Shown: one piece after another, positions 41,739 through 50,499 of the stretch | Position numbering within the stretch: the first letter of the stretch is position 1 | Layout: each line of letters begins with the position of its first letter | Origin: Asticcacaulis aquaticus | Lineage (GTDB): Bacteria > Pseudomonadota > Alphaproteobacteria > Caulobacterales > Caulobacteraceae | Assembly: GCF_028550415.1 (NCBI RefSeq) | Contig: NZ_JAQQKX010000001.1 | Location: forward strand, 310,001-374,000 | Direction of reading: 5' to 3' | DNA: 64,000 bases | Program-made: the position numbers and the translations under genes | Notes under the pieces: generated by a model | The model's database searches: none | The model's input: only the letters and a program-made list of their open reading frames with translations | What the model was told of the DNA's origin: nothing

Positions 41739-42506
41739 TTAATGTGCCGCTTTACCGCCGTGCGTGAAGTGGTCGATATCCTTTTGCGTGATGTCCATGA
41801 AGTCCGGCACCACCTGATTATATTCATCGACCTTTTTCAGATCGACGACGACGTCACGGTGACCTTCCCAGATCATGTTGCACGCCACATAGAGGATGAC
41901 GGCCAGACCGACGAAGCCGATCCAGCGGAATTTGTGCAGGACCTTGGCGATAAAGTGCGAAGCGACCCCCATCAGGGCGATGGCAAGGATCAGGCCGAAG
42001 ACCATGATTTCCGGATGCTGACGCGACGCCCCGGCCACCGCCAGCACGTTGTCGAGCGACATCGAGAGGTCGGCAATCAGGATTTGAATGACGGCAGTCT
42101 TGAAGCTCTTGGTCTTGGCGGGGGTGGCTGCGGCGCCGCCCATGCTTTCGCCATTGATGTCGGCACCGGTCGCGTCTTCGAGGTTGGCCTTGGCGCGGGC
42201 TTCGGCTTCCTGCTCGTGCAGTTCGCGCCACATCTTCCATGCGACCCACAACAGCAGCAGACCGCCCGCGAACAGAAGCCCGACGACGCTCAGCAACTGC
42301 GCCGTGATAAGCACGAAGCCGATGCGCATGATGACGGCGGCGATCAGGCCGTAAAGAATGGCCTTCTTGCGATCGTGCGCCGCCAGACCCGCTGCCGCCA
42401 GACCGACGGCCACGGCATTATCGCCCGCCATGACCAGATCGATAAACACGACCGAAAAAAAGGCCGAAACCTGAGACAGGAAATCGGGGCTGCTGAGGAT
42501 GTCCAT
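41739..42506 (-). CDS. TerC/YjbE-family integral membrane protein
   Basis: The 255-aa protein has about seven hydrophobic helices. The two acidic transmembrane motifs diagnostic of TerC are present: FIDLVMAGDNAVAVGLA (about residues 21-37) and IADLSMSLDNVLAVAG (about 146-161). Family members are linked to manganese export or metal loading of exported proteins. A charged loop (residues about 94-130) separates the halves. The typical manganese riboswitch (yybP-ykoY) was looked for upstream and not seen. Confidence 0.88.
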   Translation of the reverse strand: MDILSSPDFLSQVSAFFSVVFIDLVMAGDNAVAVGLAAAGLAAHDRKKAILYGLIAAVIMRIGFVLITAQLLSVVGLLFAGGLLLLWVAWKMWRELHEQEAEARAKANLEDATGADINGESMGGAAATPAKTKSFKTAVIQILIADLSMSLDNVLAVAGASRQHPEIMVFGLILAIALMGVASHFIAKVLHKFRWIGFVGLAVILYVACNMIWEGHRDVVVDLKKVDEYNQVVPDFMDITQKDIDHFTHGGKAAH

Positions 42507-42583
42507 GCGGTCGCGCTCGTTACGAATGAAAGGAGGATGGCTCCTGTCCTAGATTTGCGCCGCGCCCTTGTCCAGAGGGTTAA

Positions 42584-42631
42584 GAGCGCATTCCGAAAAG
42601 TGTGCAGCGGTTTTCGGAATCAAATGCGCGA
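42584..42631. repeat. Dispersed palindromic element, copy 7
   Basis: GAGCGCATTCCGAAAAGTG, then CGGTTTTCGGAATCAAATGCGCGA. It is nearly identical to the copies in the GST gene and at 46459, in inverted orientation to the former. It lies six bases past the rlmB stop and about 78 bases upstream of the TerC gene. Confidence 0.85.
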
Positions 42632-42637
42632 AAAAGA

Positions 42638-43573
42638 CTATTCTGCAGGGATAATCTCGCGACCGAGGCTTTCATACAGCGCAATCGATGTCGCGTGGCT
42701 GACATTGAGGCTCTCGAATCCGCCGGGCATGGGGATCTTGACCAGAAAATCGCAGTGTTCGGCCACAAGGCGGCGGATGCCCTCGCCTTCCGAGCCCATG
42801 ACGATGACCAGACCGCGCGGGCTGCCCTGACCGCGCCAGACCTGCTGCTCAAGGACGGCTTGCAGGCTGTGTTCGGCCTCACCTGCCATGCCCAGCGTGA
42901 CGAAACCATTTTCCGACAGCGCCTCAAGCGCCCGCGACAGGTTGGTCACGCGCGCAAACGGCACCATATCCATCGCGCCCGCGGCCGTCTTGGCCAGCAC
43001 GCCCTGCATGACCGGCGAATGGCGATCCTGCATGATCAGGCCCGCCGCCCCGAACGCCGCGCAGGTGCGGAAGATCGCGCCGATATTCTGCGGATCGGTG
43101 ACCTGATCGAGCATGATAATGACCGGGGTCGGACGATTGAGGGCCAGCTCCATCAGCGAATCGATATCTTCGCCGTCCAGCGGCGGGGCATTGAGCGCGA
43201 TGCCCTGATGGACCGCGCCCTGCGGCAGAAAGCTGGAGAACTCCGCCATTTCGGTCAGGCGCTGATGCACATCACCGCGTTTCAAAGCCCCCGCAAACAG
43301 GGTTTTCTGCCGCTCCGCCGTCAGATAAAGCCGGATCGGCCCCTTACGCGACAAATTTTTAAGCGCCGCGTCGACCGCGTGCAGGCCCCACACCCACCCA
43401 TCTTCGCTGGCCTTAGGCTTTTGAAAAGACTGAGATTTCGAAGGACGCCCACCGTCCTGCATCACGGGGCGCGCAGGCCCCTTATCGCGACTTTTCCCCT
43501 GAAAACCCGATTTTTTGTCGAAGTTTTGCCCCTTGCGCGCCTTAGGGTCGTTGCGTTCGCGATTTGATGACAC
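42638..43573 (-). CDS. rlmB: 23S rRNA (guanosine-2'-O)-methyltransferase RlmB family
   Basis: The protein is 311 aa from a GTG at 43573. An Arg/Lys/Gln-rich, probably disordered region (to about residue 55) precedes the substrate-binding domain (DGWVWGLHAVDAAL) and the SPOUT domain with motifs DQVTDPQNIGAIFRTCAA, MGSEGEGIRRL and IPMPGGFESLNVSHA. RlmB methylates G2251 in the ribosomal P-loop; SpoU relatives can act elsewhere. The start is uncertain: the frame stays open to 43657 (TTG). The GTG at 43573 has a GGAG upstream, so I prefer it. The gene is divergent from the tRNA-Tyr/tRNA-Gly/tuf unit. Confidence 0.88.
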   Translation of the reverse strand: MSSNRERNDPKARKGQNFDKKSGFQGKSRDKGPARPVMQDGGRPSKSQSFQKPKASEDGWVWGLHAVDAALKNLSRKGPIRLYLTAERQKTLFAGALKRGDVHQRLTEMAEFSSFLPQGAVHQGIALNAPPLDGEDIDSLMELALNRPTPVIIMLDQVTDPQNIGAIFRTCAAFGAAGLIMQDRHSPVMQGVLAKTAAGAMDMVPFARVTNLSRALEALSENGFVTLGMAGEAEHSLQAVLEQQVWRGQGSPRGLVIVMGSEGEGIRRLVAEHCDFLVKIPMPGGFESLNVSHATSIALYESLGREIIPAE

Positions 43574-43736
43574 TATAAGACGCGCTCCGATTTGAGGCCG
43601 GGAAGGCTTTTGGGTCGATTGGGCGCCCTCTTTACTGCGGGCATCCACAGAAACCAAAAAGTTTTTTCGTTTTTGGGCTTGTTCTTTTGCGAAAGATTGA
43701 GTTTAAGGACGACCGGTTTTGAGACACCGTGCGTTT

Positions 43737-43820
43737 GGGGGAATGTCCCGAGCGGCAAAGGGGGGGGACTGTAAATCCCCTGCGTAAGCTTCGCAGGTTC
43801 GAGTCCTGCTTCCCCCACCA
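43737..43820 (+). tRNA. tRNA-Tyr (anticodon GTA)
   Basis: An 84-base class II tRNA. Acceptor GGGGGAA pairs with TTCCCCC, the anticodon GTA is in a CTGTAAATC context, there is a long variable arm (TGCGTAAGCTTCGCA) and CCA is encoded. It lies upstream of tRNA-Gly and tuf. Confidence 0.95.
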
Positions 43821-43899
43821 TCGCACAGTCTCAAAACCCTTTCCCTACAGCTTCGGATCATCCCTGTACGAACCGCATGGCACCATGCGTTCGAAACGG

Positions 43900-43973
43900 G
43901 CGGGTATAGCACAATGGTAGTGCAGCAGCCTTCCAAGCTGAGGATGTCGGTTCGATCCCGTCTACCCGCTCCA
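43900..43973 (+). tRNA. tRNA-Gly (anticodon TCC)
   Basis: A 74-base tRNA. Acceptor GCGGGTA pairs with TACCCGC, anticodon TCC in CTTCCAA, and CCA is encoded. It is 79 bases after tRNA-Tyr and 50 bases before tuf, consistent with one mixed tRNA-mRNA transcript. Confidence 0.95.
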
Positions 43974-44023
43974 GAAATTTTTGAAACCCTTAGCCCGCTT
44001 TGGGCAAATTGGAGCCTGGACCT

Positions 44024-45214
44024 ATGGCCAAGGAAAAATTCAACCGCAGCAAGCCGCACTGCAACATCGGCACGATTGGTCACGTTGACCACGGCAAGAC
44101 GACCCTGACGGCGGCGATCACGATGACGCTGGCGAAGTCGGGCGGCGCGACGGCGAAAAAGTACGAAGACATCGACGCGGCGCCGGAAGAAAAGGCCCGC
44201 GGCATCACGATCAACACGGCGCACGTGGAATATGAGACGGAAAACCGTCACTATGCGCACGTCGACTGCCCGGGTCACGCCGACTACGTGAAGAACATGA
44301 TCACCGGCGCGGCTCAGATGGACGGCGCGATCCTGGTCGTTTCGGCCGCTGACGGCCCGATGCCGCAAACGCGCGAGCACATCCTGCTGGCCCGTCAGGT
44401 CGGCGTGCCGGCCCTGGTCGTGTTCATGAACAAGGTCGATCTGGTCGACGACGAAGAGCTGCTGGAACTCGTCGAAATGGAAGTTCGTGAACTTCTGTCG
44501 TCGTACCAGTTCCCGGGCGACGATATCCCCATCACCAAGGGCTCGGCCAAGGCCGCGACCGACGGTGTAAACCCGGAAATCGGCGAACAGCGCGTTCTGG
44601 AACTGATGAAGACGGTTGACGAGTACATCCCGCAGCCGGCGCGTCCGATCGACCAGCCGTTCCTGATGCCGGTTGAAGACGTGTTCTCGATCTCGGGCCG
44701 TGGTACGGTTGTGACCGGCCGCGTCGAGCGCGGTATCGTTAAGGTCGGTGAAGAAGTCGAAATCGTCGGCATCCGTCCGGTTCAGAAGACGACCTGCACG
44801 GGCGTCGAAATGTTCCGCAAGCTGCTCGATCAGGGTGAAGCTGGCGACAACGTCGGCGTTCTGCTGCGCGGCACCAAGCGCGAAGACGTCGAGCGCGGCC
44901 AAGTGCTGTGCAAGCCGGGTTCGATCACCCCGCACACCAAGTTCATCGCCGAAGCCTACATCCTGACGAAGGAAGAAGGCGGTCGTCACACGCCGTTCTT
45001 CACCAACTACCGTCCGCAGTTCTACTTCCGCACGACCGACGTGACGGGTATCGTGAAGCTGAAGGAAGGCGTCGAGATGATCATGCCGGGCGACAACGCC
45101 GAGCTGGACGTCGAGCTGATCACGCCGATCGCCATGGAAGAGAAGCTGCGCTTCGCTATCCGTGAAGGCGGCCGTACCGTCGGCGCCGGCGTCGTGGCCA
45201 AGATCCTCGCCTAA
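44024..45214 (+). CDS. tuf: Translation elongation factor Tu
   Basis: The 396-aa protein starts at the ATG at 44024 ([16 protein letters not shown]) after GGAG. GTPase motifs are GHVDHGKTT (G1), [11 protein letters not shown] (G2), DCPGHADY (G3), NKVDLVDD (G4), GSAKAATDG (G5). Domains 2 and 3 are intact. EF-Tu carries aminoacyl-tRNA to the ribosome. The upstream tRNA-Tyr/tRNA-Gly linkage is common for tufB-type loci. No second tuf gene is in the window. Confidence 0.99.
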   Translation: MAKEKFNRSKPHCNIGTIGHVDHGKTTLTAAITMTLAKSGGATAKKYEDIDAAPEEKARGITINTAHVEYETENRHYAHVDCPGHADYVKNMITGAAQMDGAILVVSAADGPMPQTREHILLARQVGVPALVVFMNKVDLVDDEELLELVEMEVRELLSSYQFPGDDIPITKGSAKAATDGVNPEIGEQRVLELMKTVDEYIPQPARPIDQPFLMPVEDVFSISGRGTVVTGRVERGIVKVGEEVEIVGIRPVQKTTCTGVEMFRKLLDQGEAGDNVGVLLRGTKREDVERGQVLCKPGSITPHTKFIAEAYILTKEEGGRHTPFFTNYRPQFYFRTTDVTGIVKLKEGVEMIMPGDNAELDVELITPIAMEEKLRFAIREGGRTVGAGVVAKILA

Positions 45215-45230
45215 TTGCGATGATCTAAGG

Positions 45231-45251
45231 CAAGGGGCCTCAGGCCCCTTG
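45231..45251 (+). repeat. Post-stop GC hairpin after tuf
   Basis: A 9-bp perfect stem, CAAGGGGCC / GGCCCCTTG, 16 bases after the stop, is followed by ACCCC. The sequence and its ACCCC tail match the hairpin after rpoC closely. Confidence 0.7.
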
Positions 45252-45276
45252 ACCCCATGACAAACGAAACCAAATG

Positions 45277-45308
45277 AAAGCCCGTTGAGTTACCTCAGCG
45301 GGCTTTTT
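45277..45308 (+). terminator. Intrinsic terminator of tuf
   Basis: AAAGCCCGTTGAG and CTCAGCGGGCTTT form a strong stem, followed by TTTTTTTG. Confidence 0.85.
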
Positions 45309-45316
45309 TTGTTGTT

Positions 45317-45389
45317 CTCCCTCCTCCCTATCGAGCATAGCGATGATGGGGAGGTGGTTTTTGCCGCAGGCAAAAAGACGGAGGGGGCG
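45317..45389. repeat. GC-rich hairpin repeat between tuf and the CAP-domain gene
   Basis: It contains CCCTATCG/CGATGATGGGG, a TTTTTGCC-GCA-GGCAAAAA hairpin, and outer CTCC/GGAGGGGG arms. It is related in layout to the segments near 12500 and 54700. Confidence 0.55.
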
Positions 45390-45396
45390 CGAAGCG

Positions 45397-46326
45397 CTAC
45401 TGAACAATCCTGAACCAGTAGCTGTAATCCCGAGCGACGCCCCTCACCTTCACATTGGTGATGCTGACGTCATAATAGACGCCGTATTGCAGCACCGGGG
45501 TCTGGACCTGCAAATTGTTCGGCATCCCGAAACCGTAAGTGTCATAGGCGATTTTCCCAAGCCCGATCGCACCCCCGCCACGACGCGTAATGGTCACCTT
45601 GGCGGCCGAATAATCGACCGCCTGATTGTTCCAGCTTGAGCTCGTGTCGATGATCGCCGCGAATGACAGCAGCGCCTTGGGATCGAAATATCTGGCCGGA
45701 TAGTCGCCCTGTGGATAGGCGACAAACTCGACCTTTGCCATCGTCGCGCCATTGGACGGATAGATGACCTTGATCGCCGAACCGTCGGTCATGCCGCCCG
45801 CCGTAGGACCGCTCACCCGACCGAAGGCGATTTTCTTCAGGAATGGATCGAGCAGCCAGCGTCGGTGTCCCACACTATCCGGCACGGCGTTCCGGGCCTC
45901 GGTCACCCAGCCGATGACAATATCCTCGGTCGTATCGAAGCCCAGATAAGGCGAGATCAGCCCGCCATGCAGATTACCACTCTGCGCCCCCTTCACGCCC
46001 GCCTCGCTGTAGCAACGCCAGCTTTGCGGTGGCAGGTGGCTCAACTGCCCATTGGCCGCCGTCATCAGCGAAATCTGCATGACCTCTTCATCGCCCGCCG
46101 GGTCATAAACCACCGGCGGCAAGGCGTGCAGACGGCGGATATCGTTGACCGTATCGAGCGCCTTTTGTTTCTCCGCCGCCGTCAGTTCACCCGCCTTGCA
46201 GCCGCCGATATCCGGCGCGACGCGATAAAGCGCCGCCGCTTTCGACGCATAGGCGGGGTCCTGCGCGGCCGCCTGACCGGCGATCAGTGCAGACATTATG
46301 GCTAAGGCGGAAACGCGCTTTTTCAT
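45397..46326 (-). CDS. Exported CAP-domain (SCP/PR-1-like) protein
   Basis: The 309-aa protein has a signal peptide (MKKRVSALAIMSALIAGQAAA). CAP-domain features are VNDIRRLHALPPVVYDPAGD, an NGQLSHLP segment, TEDIVIGWVTEARN and GHRRWLLDPFLKKIAFG, which form the CAP sandwich. Bacterial CAP proteins are secreted, with lipid-binding or unknown roles. About 80 C-terminal residues form an additional beta-rich part. Monocistronic. Confidence 0.85.
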   Translation of the reverse strand: MKKRVSALAIMSALIAGQAAAQDPAYASKAAALYRVAPDIGGCKAGELTAAEKQKALDTVNDIRRLHALPPVVYDPAGDEEVMQISLMTAANGQLSHLPPQSWRCYSEAGVKGAQSGNLHGGLISPYLGFDTTEDIVIGWVTEARNAVPDSVGHRRWLLDPFLKKIAFGRVSGPTAGGMTDGSAIKVIYPSNGATMAKVEFVAYPQGDYPARYFDPKALLSFAAIIDTSSSWNNQAVDYSAAKVTITRRGGGAIGLGKIAYDTYGFGMPNNLQVQTPVLQYGVYYDVSITNVKVRGVARDYSYWFRIVQ

Positions 46327-46458
46327 GGAAATCCCCTTCATACCGGGGACTTTGGCACACGGCCACCGATGCCAAAACCCACGTTCAGGGGTTAGCGCAT
46401 AAAAAGAGACCGTGTTTACGTGTCGTTTGTTTCAGGCATGTAATGTGGAGCGCGACCA

Positions 46459-46523
46459 GAGCGCATTCCGAAAAGTGTGCAACGGTTTTCGGAAGCAAAT
46501 GCGCGACAAAACAAAAAATTCAG
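46459..46523. repeat. Dispersed palindromic element, copy 8
   Basis: GAGCGCATTCCGAAAAGTGTG, with the internal 20-base limit respected here: arms GAGCGCATTCCGAAAAG and CGGTTTTCGG..AAATGCGCGA, then an AT-rich tail ending AAAAAATTCAG. The tail resembles that of the GST copy, so the conserved unit exceeds the palindrome. It lies 20 bases upstream of the acyltransferase start. Confidence 0.85.
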
Positions 46524-46543
46524 CCTTCAGGGGAATATTTTAT

Positions 46544-47671
46544 ATGACTATCACGCGGGTGGACGTGATCAGACCGGCTGAACTGAGCGATACAGATAGG
46601 GCGTTGTGGTCGCAATGGGTGGCGGAAAACCCCGATCTGTCAGGGCCTTATTTCGATGTCCGCTATGTCGTGGCCCTGGGCGAAACGGTCCCGCACGCCC
46701 GCATCGCCAAACTATATGCCGACGGCTACCTGATGGGTTTCCTGCCGTTTCAGAAGCGCGGAGGTGTCATTCAACCGCTGGGCGCGCCGCTGACCGATTT
46801 TCATGGCGTGATTGCCGCCTCCACCACGCGCATCGACATCGGCGACGTACTCTCGCACCTCAAAAGCCGCCGTATCGAGTTCAATGGCTGGGTCAGTCCG
46901 CTGGCACAGGGCACCGAGCGTTTTCGCCTTTATGCCGATCTGAGCAACGGTTTCGACGCTCAGTACCGGACCTGCTACGACGCCCACAAAAAGTTTTACC
47001 GTAATACCGAACGCTGCCGCCGCAACCTGCACAAGGACGTGCCGGACTTAGCTTTCACATGGGAAACCGCCTCGCCCGATCTGATCGACTGGGTCGTGGC
47101 GCACAAGCGCCGTCAATATAAACGCACCGGTCTGCACGACGTCTTCGCCTGCGGCTGGACGCAGGACATGCTGAATGCCCTGAGCGTACACACCGATGTC
47201 GGCTTCGGTCTGATGGCCGGGGTCTATCGCCATAAAGGTCAGGTCATCGCCGCCGAAATCGTCCTGCGCAGTGGCCCCGACCTGCACCTGTGGTTCCCGG
47301 CCTATGACTCCGACTACAGCCGTTACGGCCCGGGCATTCTGCTGTCGCTCGATATCCTCAAGGCGGCGGCGCAGGATGGCATCACTCGCGTCGATTTCGG
47401 CTGCGGCGATGAGATTTATAAGGCGACCATGACCACGCATCGTCAACCCTGCCGCGAAGGCTATGTCCAGACGACCGCGCCGCTGATCGACCTGCACCTG
47501 AAAACGCGGGTGTCGATCATCCGGGCCTGCGAGACGCGCCTGTCGGGTCAGGTTATGGCGGGCTGGCAGTTGTCGCGTCGTGTGGTCATGAAGACGCGCA
47601 AGTCGGTGCTGGCCTTCGTCAGCCTGCTGGGCCTGATCGGCGGCACGATGATCGCCGTCGAGATGTTTTAA
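46544..47671 (+). CDS. GNAT-superfamily acyltransferase (BioF2/CelD-like; HfsK-like candidate)
   Basis: The 375-aa protein starts at the ATG at 46544 after AGGGGAA. Features are the N-terminal PYFDVRYVVALGE segment, a central QYRTCYDAHKKFYRNTERC and the C-terminal acyltransferase core AGVYRHKGQVIAAEIVLRSG, with LHLWFPAYDSDYSRYGPGIL and VDFGCGDEIYKATM, matching the Acetyltransf_6 group. Members acylate polysaccharides; in Caulobacter crescentus HfsK is such a protein acting on holdfast. A hydrophobic C-terminal helix (residues about 348-370) may anchor it to the membrane. Holdfast modification is plausible, not demonstrated; no hfs cluster is nearby. Confidence 0.75.
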   Translation: MTITRVDVIRPAELSDTDRALWSQWVAENPDLSGPYFDVRYVVALGETVPHARIAKLYADGYLMGFLPFQKRGGVIQPLGAPLTDFHGVIAASTTRIDIGDVLSHLKSRRIEFNGWVSPLAQGTERFRLYADLSNGFDAQYRTCYDAHKKFYRNTERCRRNLHKDVPDLAFTWETASPDLIDWVVAHKRRQYKRTGLHDVFACGWTQDMLNALSVHTDVGFGLMAGVYRHKGQVIAAEIVLRSGPDLHLWFPAYDSDYSRYGPGILLSLDILKAAAQDGITRVDFGCGDEIYKATMTTHRQPCREGYVQTTAPLIDLHLKTRVSIIRACETRLSGQVMAGWQLSRRVVMKTRKSVLAFVSLLGLIGGTMIAVEMF

Positions 47672-48177
47672 AAGACGTCCTCGGCCACGCCGATGCCCTT
47701 GGGCGACGGGCCGTATTTATTCGGCCCCTTTGTGCCGTCGAGACAGCCGCATTCGACGAAAATCCAGATCACGATCGCCGTATCAAAAAGACTGCACATA
47801 TTAGCAAACCAGCCATCGACCGGCACTGGGAGGCCGAGGTTCCACAGAACACGGGGCGCATAATCTAATACGAGTAAGACTGTCGTCGTTATCAATGCTA
47901 GCCATCCGCTTTTATTCCGATCATGCCAGCGTTTAGCCATGATACAGATCGCTGGCCACTGCCCTAAGGTCTGAACGACAAACATGAAATAGTGAAAGGG
48001 CGTTGGGGACATAGTTCCCGCACTGGTTATTTCACTGATGAAGTCGTCAGTTCCAATAAAAGCATGCACGGCATAGCCCGCTATAAAGAAGGCTGCCGTT
48101 ACTGAGAGCGAATATATCCAATAGTCACGACGACGCATGCGCCCCTTGGCGCTGAACAGCACATCGACAAACGACAT
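47668..48177 (-). CDS. DUF805-family membrane protein
   Basis: The 169-aa protein has FSAKGRMRRRDYWIYSLSV at the start and AKRWHDRNKSGWLA later, the DUF805 signatures, and ends with GTKGPNKYGPSP. It has about four hydrophobic helices. It overlaps the 3' end of the acyltransferase gene by four bases (convergent). It is 20 bases downstream of metG and may share its transcript. Confidence 0.85.
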   Translation of the reverse strand: MSFVDVLFSAKGRMRRRDYWIYSLSVTAAFFIAGYAVHAFIGTDDFISEITSAGTMSPTPFHYFMFVVQTLGQWPAICIMAKRWHDRNKSGWLALITTTVLLVLDYAPRVLWNLGLPVPVDGWFANMCSLFDTAIVIWIFVECGCLDGTKGPNKYGPSPKGIGVAEDVF

Positions 48178-48197
48178 AATCCCCCCTTTAAATCCGT

Positions 48198-49913
48198 TTA
48201 GCCCTCGCCGCCGCCGAAGCGCGCGGCCCAGTCGGCCAGCATGTCCTCGTCGATCTTTTTGAACAGCACTTCGCCGGACGCGACCGACGTACCGCTTGCC
48301 AGCTTCGACAGTTCCGCCCGGGCGTCCGTGGTCGGCCAGTCAAGCGGCAAGCTCGCCCCTACCGTCGCGGCGATCTTTTCCGCCGTGAAGGGGATCAGCG
48401 GCTGGGCCAGCACCGCGAACAGGCGCACCAAATTCAGACCGTGACGCACCACGACCCCGGCGCGCACGGCGTCGGTCTTGAGCGCGGTCCACGGCGCGGC
48501 TTCCTGCAAATAGACATTGCCCAGCACCCAGATGGCGCGGACGGCCTGCGCGGCCTTGCGCATCTCCATCGCCTCGAAGGCTTCGGTGGCCTCACGCAGA
48601 AGCACCGACAGGTCGGCATAGAGTTTCTCTTCCAGTTCGCCGGCCTCGCCGCCATCCGGTACCACGCCGCCCATCTTGGTTTCGGTGAACTTGGTGATGC
48701 GGTTGACGAAGTTGCCCAGCACGTCAGCGAGGTCCTTGTTCACCGCGCCCTGAAACTGCTCCCAGGTGAACGACGAATCCGAGCCTTCCGGCGACTGCGA
48801 GATCAGATACCAGCGCCAGTAATCGGCGGGCAGAAGCTCCAGCGCCTGATCCATGAAGACGCCGCGGTTCATCGAGGTCGAGAACTTGCCACCGTACCAA
48901 TTGAGCCAGTTGAACGCTTTCAGCGTATCGACCATCTTCCACGGCTCATTTGACCCGATGATCGTCGCCGGGAAACTGACGGTGTGGAAGGCGACATTGT
49001 CCTTGCCCATGAATTCGACATAGGTCACGTCGTCGGCGCCCTGATCGAGACGCCACCAGCTTTTCCAGCCGTCGGCGTCGCCCTGAGCATTGAAATATTC
49101 CTGCGTAGCACCGATATATTCGATCGGCGCATCGAACCACACGTAGAAGACCTTGTTTTCAAAGCCTTCGCGCGGTTGGCCGTCCTTGGTCACCGGCACG
49201 CCCCATTTCAGGTCGCGTGTTATGCCGCGATCAATCAGCCCCTCTTCGAGGTGCTTCATGGCGATGGATTTCGCCAGTTGCGGCCACTCGGTCTTCGACT
49301 CGATCCACGCGCGTAGTTGCGGCTCGACCTTGGTTTGCAGCAGATAGAGGTGCTTGGTGTCGCGTACCTCAAGATTGCGCGAACCCGACACCGCCGAATA
49401 GGGATCGATCAGTTCCGTCGGATCGAGCAGCCGTCCGCAATTGTCGCACTGATCGCCGCGCGCCTTTTCGAACTTACAATGCGGGCACGTCCCTTCGACG
49501 TAGCGGTCCGGCAGGAAACGTCCATCGTCGATGGAATAGACCATCTTGTCGGTGCGTTCTTCGATCAAGCCGTTCTTGTCCAGAGCCTCACAGAACATCT
49601 GGGTCAGGGCGCGGTTTTCCGGCGACGACGAGCGCCCGAACCAGTCGTAGCTCAGACCGAAGGTGTCACCGGCATTTTTCTGCACCTCGTGCTGTTCGTC
49701 GCAATAGGTGCGCACGTCCTGCCCCGCCTTGGCGGCGGCCAGTTCCGCGGGCGTCCCATGTTCGTCGGTGGCGCAGATATAGAGCACCTCATGTCCGCGC
49801 GCCCGCATGAACCGCGCATAGACATCGGCCGGCAGCATGGACCCTGCCAGATTGCCGAGGTGCTTGATGCCGTTGATATAGGGGAGCGCGGACGTGATCA
49901 GGATACGGGACAT
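48198..49913 (-). CDS. metG: Methionyl-tRNA synthetase
   Basis: The 571-aa class I synthetase has the HIGH equivalent in [14 protein letters not shown] and the KMSKS equivalent as [10 protein letters not shown] zinc-knuckle pair CPHC and CDNC (about residues 143-160) is present, as in the MetG1 type with four cysteines. It ends after the anticodon-binding helices, with no C-terminal tRNA-binding (Arc1p-like) domain. Attaches Met to initiator and elongator tRNAs. Confidence 0.98.
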   Translation of the reverse strand: MSRILITSALPYINGIKHLGNLAGSMLPADVYARFMRARGHEVLYICATDEHGTPAELAAAKAGQDVRTYCDEQHEVQKNAGDTFGLSYDWFGRSSSPENRALTQMFCEALDKNGLIEERTDKMVYSIDDGRFLPDRYVEGTCPHCKFEKARGDQCDNCGRLLDPTELIDPYSAVSGSRNLEVRDTKHLYLLQTKVEPQLRAWIESKTEWPQLAKSIAMKHLEEGLIDRGITRDLKWGVPVTKDGQPREGFENKVFYVWFDAPIEYIGATQEYFNAQGDADGWKSWWRLDQGADDVTYVEFMGKDNVAFHTVSFPATIIGSNEPWKMVDTLKAFNWLNWYGGKFSTSMNRGVFMDQALELLPADYWRWYLISQSPEGSDSSFTWEQFQGAVNKDLADVLGNFVNRITKFTETKMGGVVPDGGEAGELEEKLYADLSVLLREATEAFEAMEMRKAAQAVRAIWVLGNVYLQEAAPWTALKTDAVRAGVVVRHGLNLVRLFAVLAQPLIPFTAEKIAATVGASLPLDWPTTDARAELSKLASGTSVASGEVLFKKIDEDMLADWAARFGGGEG

Positions 49914-50031
49914 GAGACCAGCAAAGGAGCGATTGAAATCAGTGCGCCGTTCTTAGCCTATGTCGCCCGCTGAAAACACCGCCTTGTCGGGAATTAATCA
50001 CAAAATTGTCGTCGCGCGCTCGTCTTTGCCG

Positions 50032-50060
50032 TTGCCTTTGTGACATCGCATAGGCATAAC
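50032..50060 (+). promoter_or_regulatory. Candidate promoter for tRNA-Thr
   Basis: TTGCCT and CATAAC are 17 bases apart. The predicted start falls about seven bases before the tRNA 5' end. An overlapping alternative (TTGCCG/CATAGG) lies six bases upstream. Confidence 0.35.
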
Positions 50061-50073
50061 GGCCCACCTGTGT

Positions 50074-50149
50074 GCCGGTTTAGCTCAGTTGGTAGAGCAG
50101 TTGTTTTGTAAACATCAGGTCACGAGTTCGAATCTTGTAACCGGCACCA
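50074..50149 (+). tRNA. tRNA-Thr (anticodon TGT)
   Basis: A 76-base cloverleaf: acceptor GCCGGTT with AACCGGC, TAGCTCAGTTGGTAGAGCA D-arm, loop TTTGTAA giving anticodon TGT, CCA encoded. One T-T mismatch is in the anticodon stem. Confidence 0.93.
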
Positions 50150-50225
50150 GATTTCCCCTCCCGGCATTGGTTTTTTACGCGTCCCGGCGTTAGGCTGAAA
50201 GGCTAAATCATAAGGGAGACGCCCC

Positions 50226-50495
50226 ATGCCCGGTCTGGCCTATCGCTTCTTCGACAACAATACCGGTGAAGAGGTTTTCGCTTCGGACGATTTCGATTTC
50301 GCCGACGCGCCGACGGTCAATCACCGCATCAAGGACCCCGACCTCATGACGCGCTACGGCGGTCCGGCGATCATCAACCGCATTGAACAGGGTGAGGTCA
50401 ACAAGGCCGGTTCGATCGAATATCGCATCTATATCGATGGCTCGGAAGAACGCCTCAATTCGCAGGACATCGAGCAGAATTACCGGCGATCTTAA
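50226..50495 (+). CDS. Hypothetical small cytoplasmic protein, 89 aa
   Basis: An acidic 89-aa protein beginning MPGLAYRFFDNNTGEEVFAS with later strands SIEYRIYIDGSEE; no signal peptide or membrane segment. A GGGAGA lies upstream of the ATG. Codon use matches the neighbours and the frame avoids stops cleanly, so it is probably real. No family recognised. Confidence 0.6.
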   Translation: MPGLAYRFFDNNTGEEVFASDDFDFADAPTVNHRIKDPDLMTRYGGPAIINRIEQGEVNKAGSIEYRIYIDGSEERLNSQDIEQNYRRS

Positions 50496-50499
50496 GCCC

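Noticed and set aside
42507-42583. Possible manganese (yybP-ykoY) riboswitch before the TerC gene
   Set aside because: Looked for because such riboswitches often precede TerC genes; the conserved core was not seen in the leader or the adjacent repeat.
41451-42830. Plus-strand frame of 459 codons across the DUF805, TerC and rlmB regions
   Set aside because: It crosses a terminator, a repeat and two well-supported minus-strand genes.
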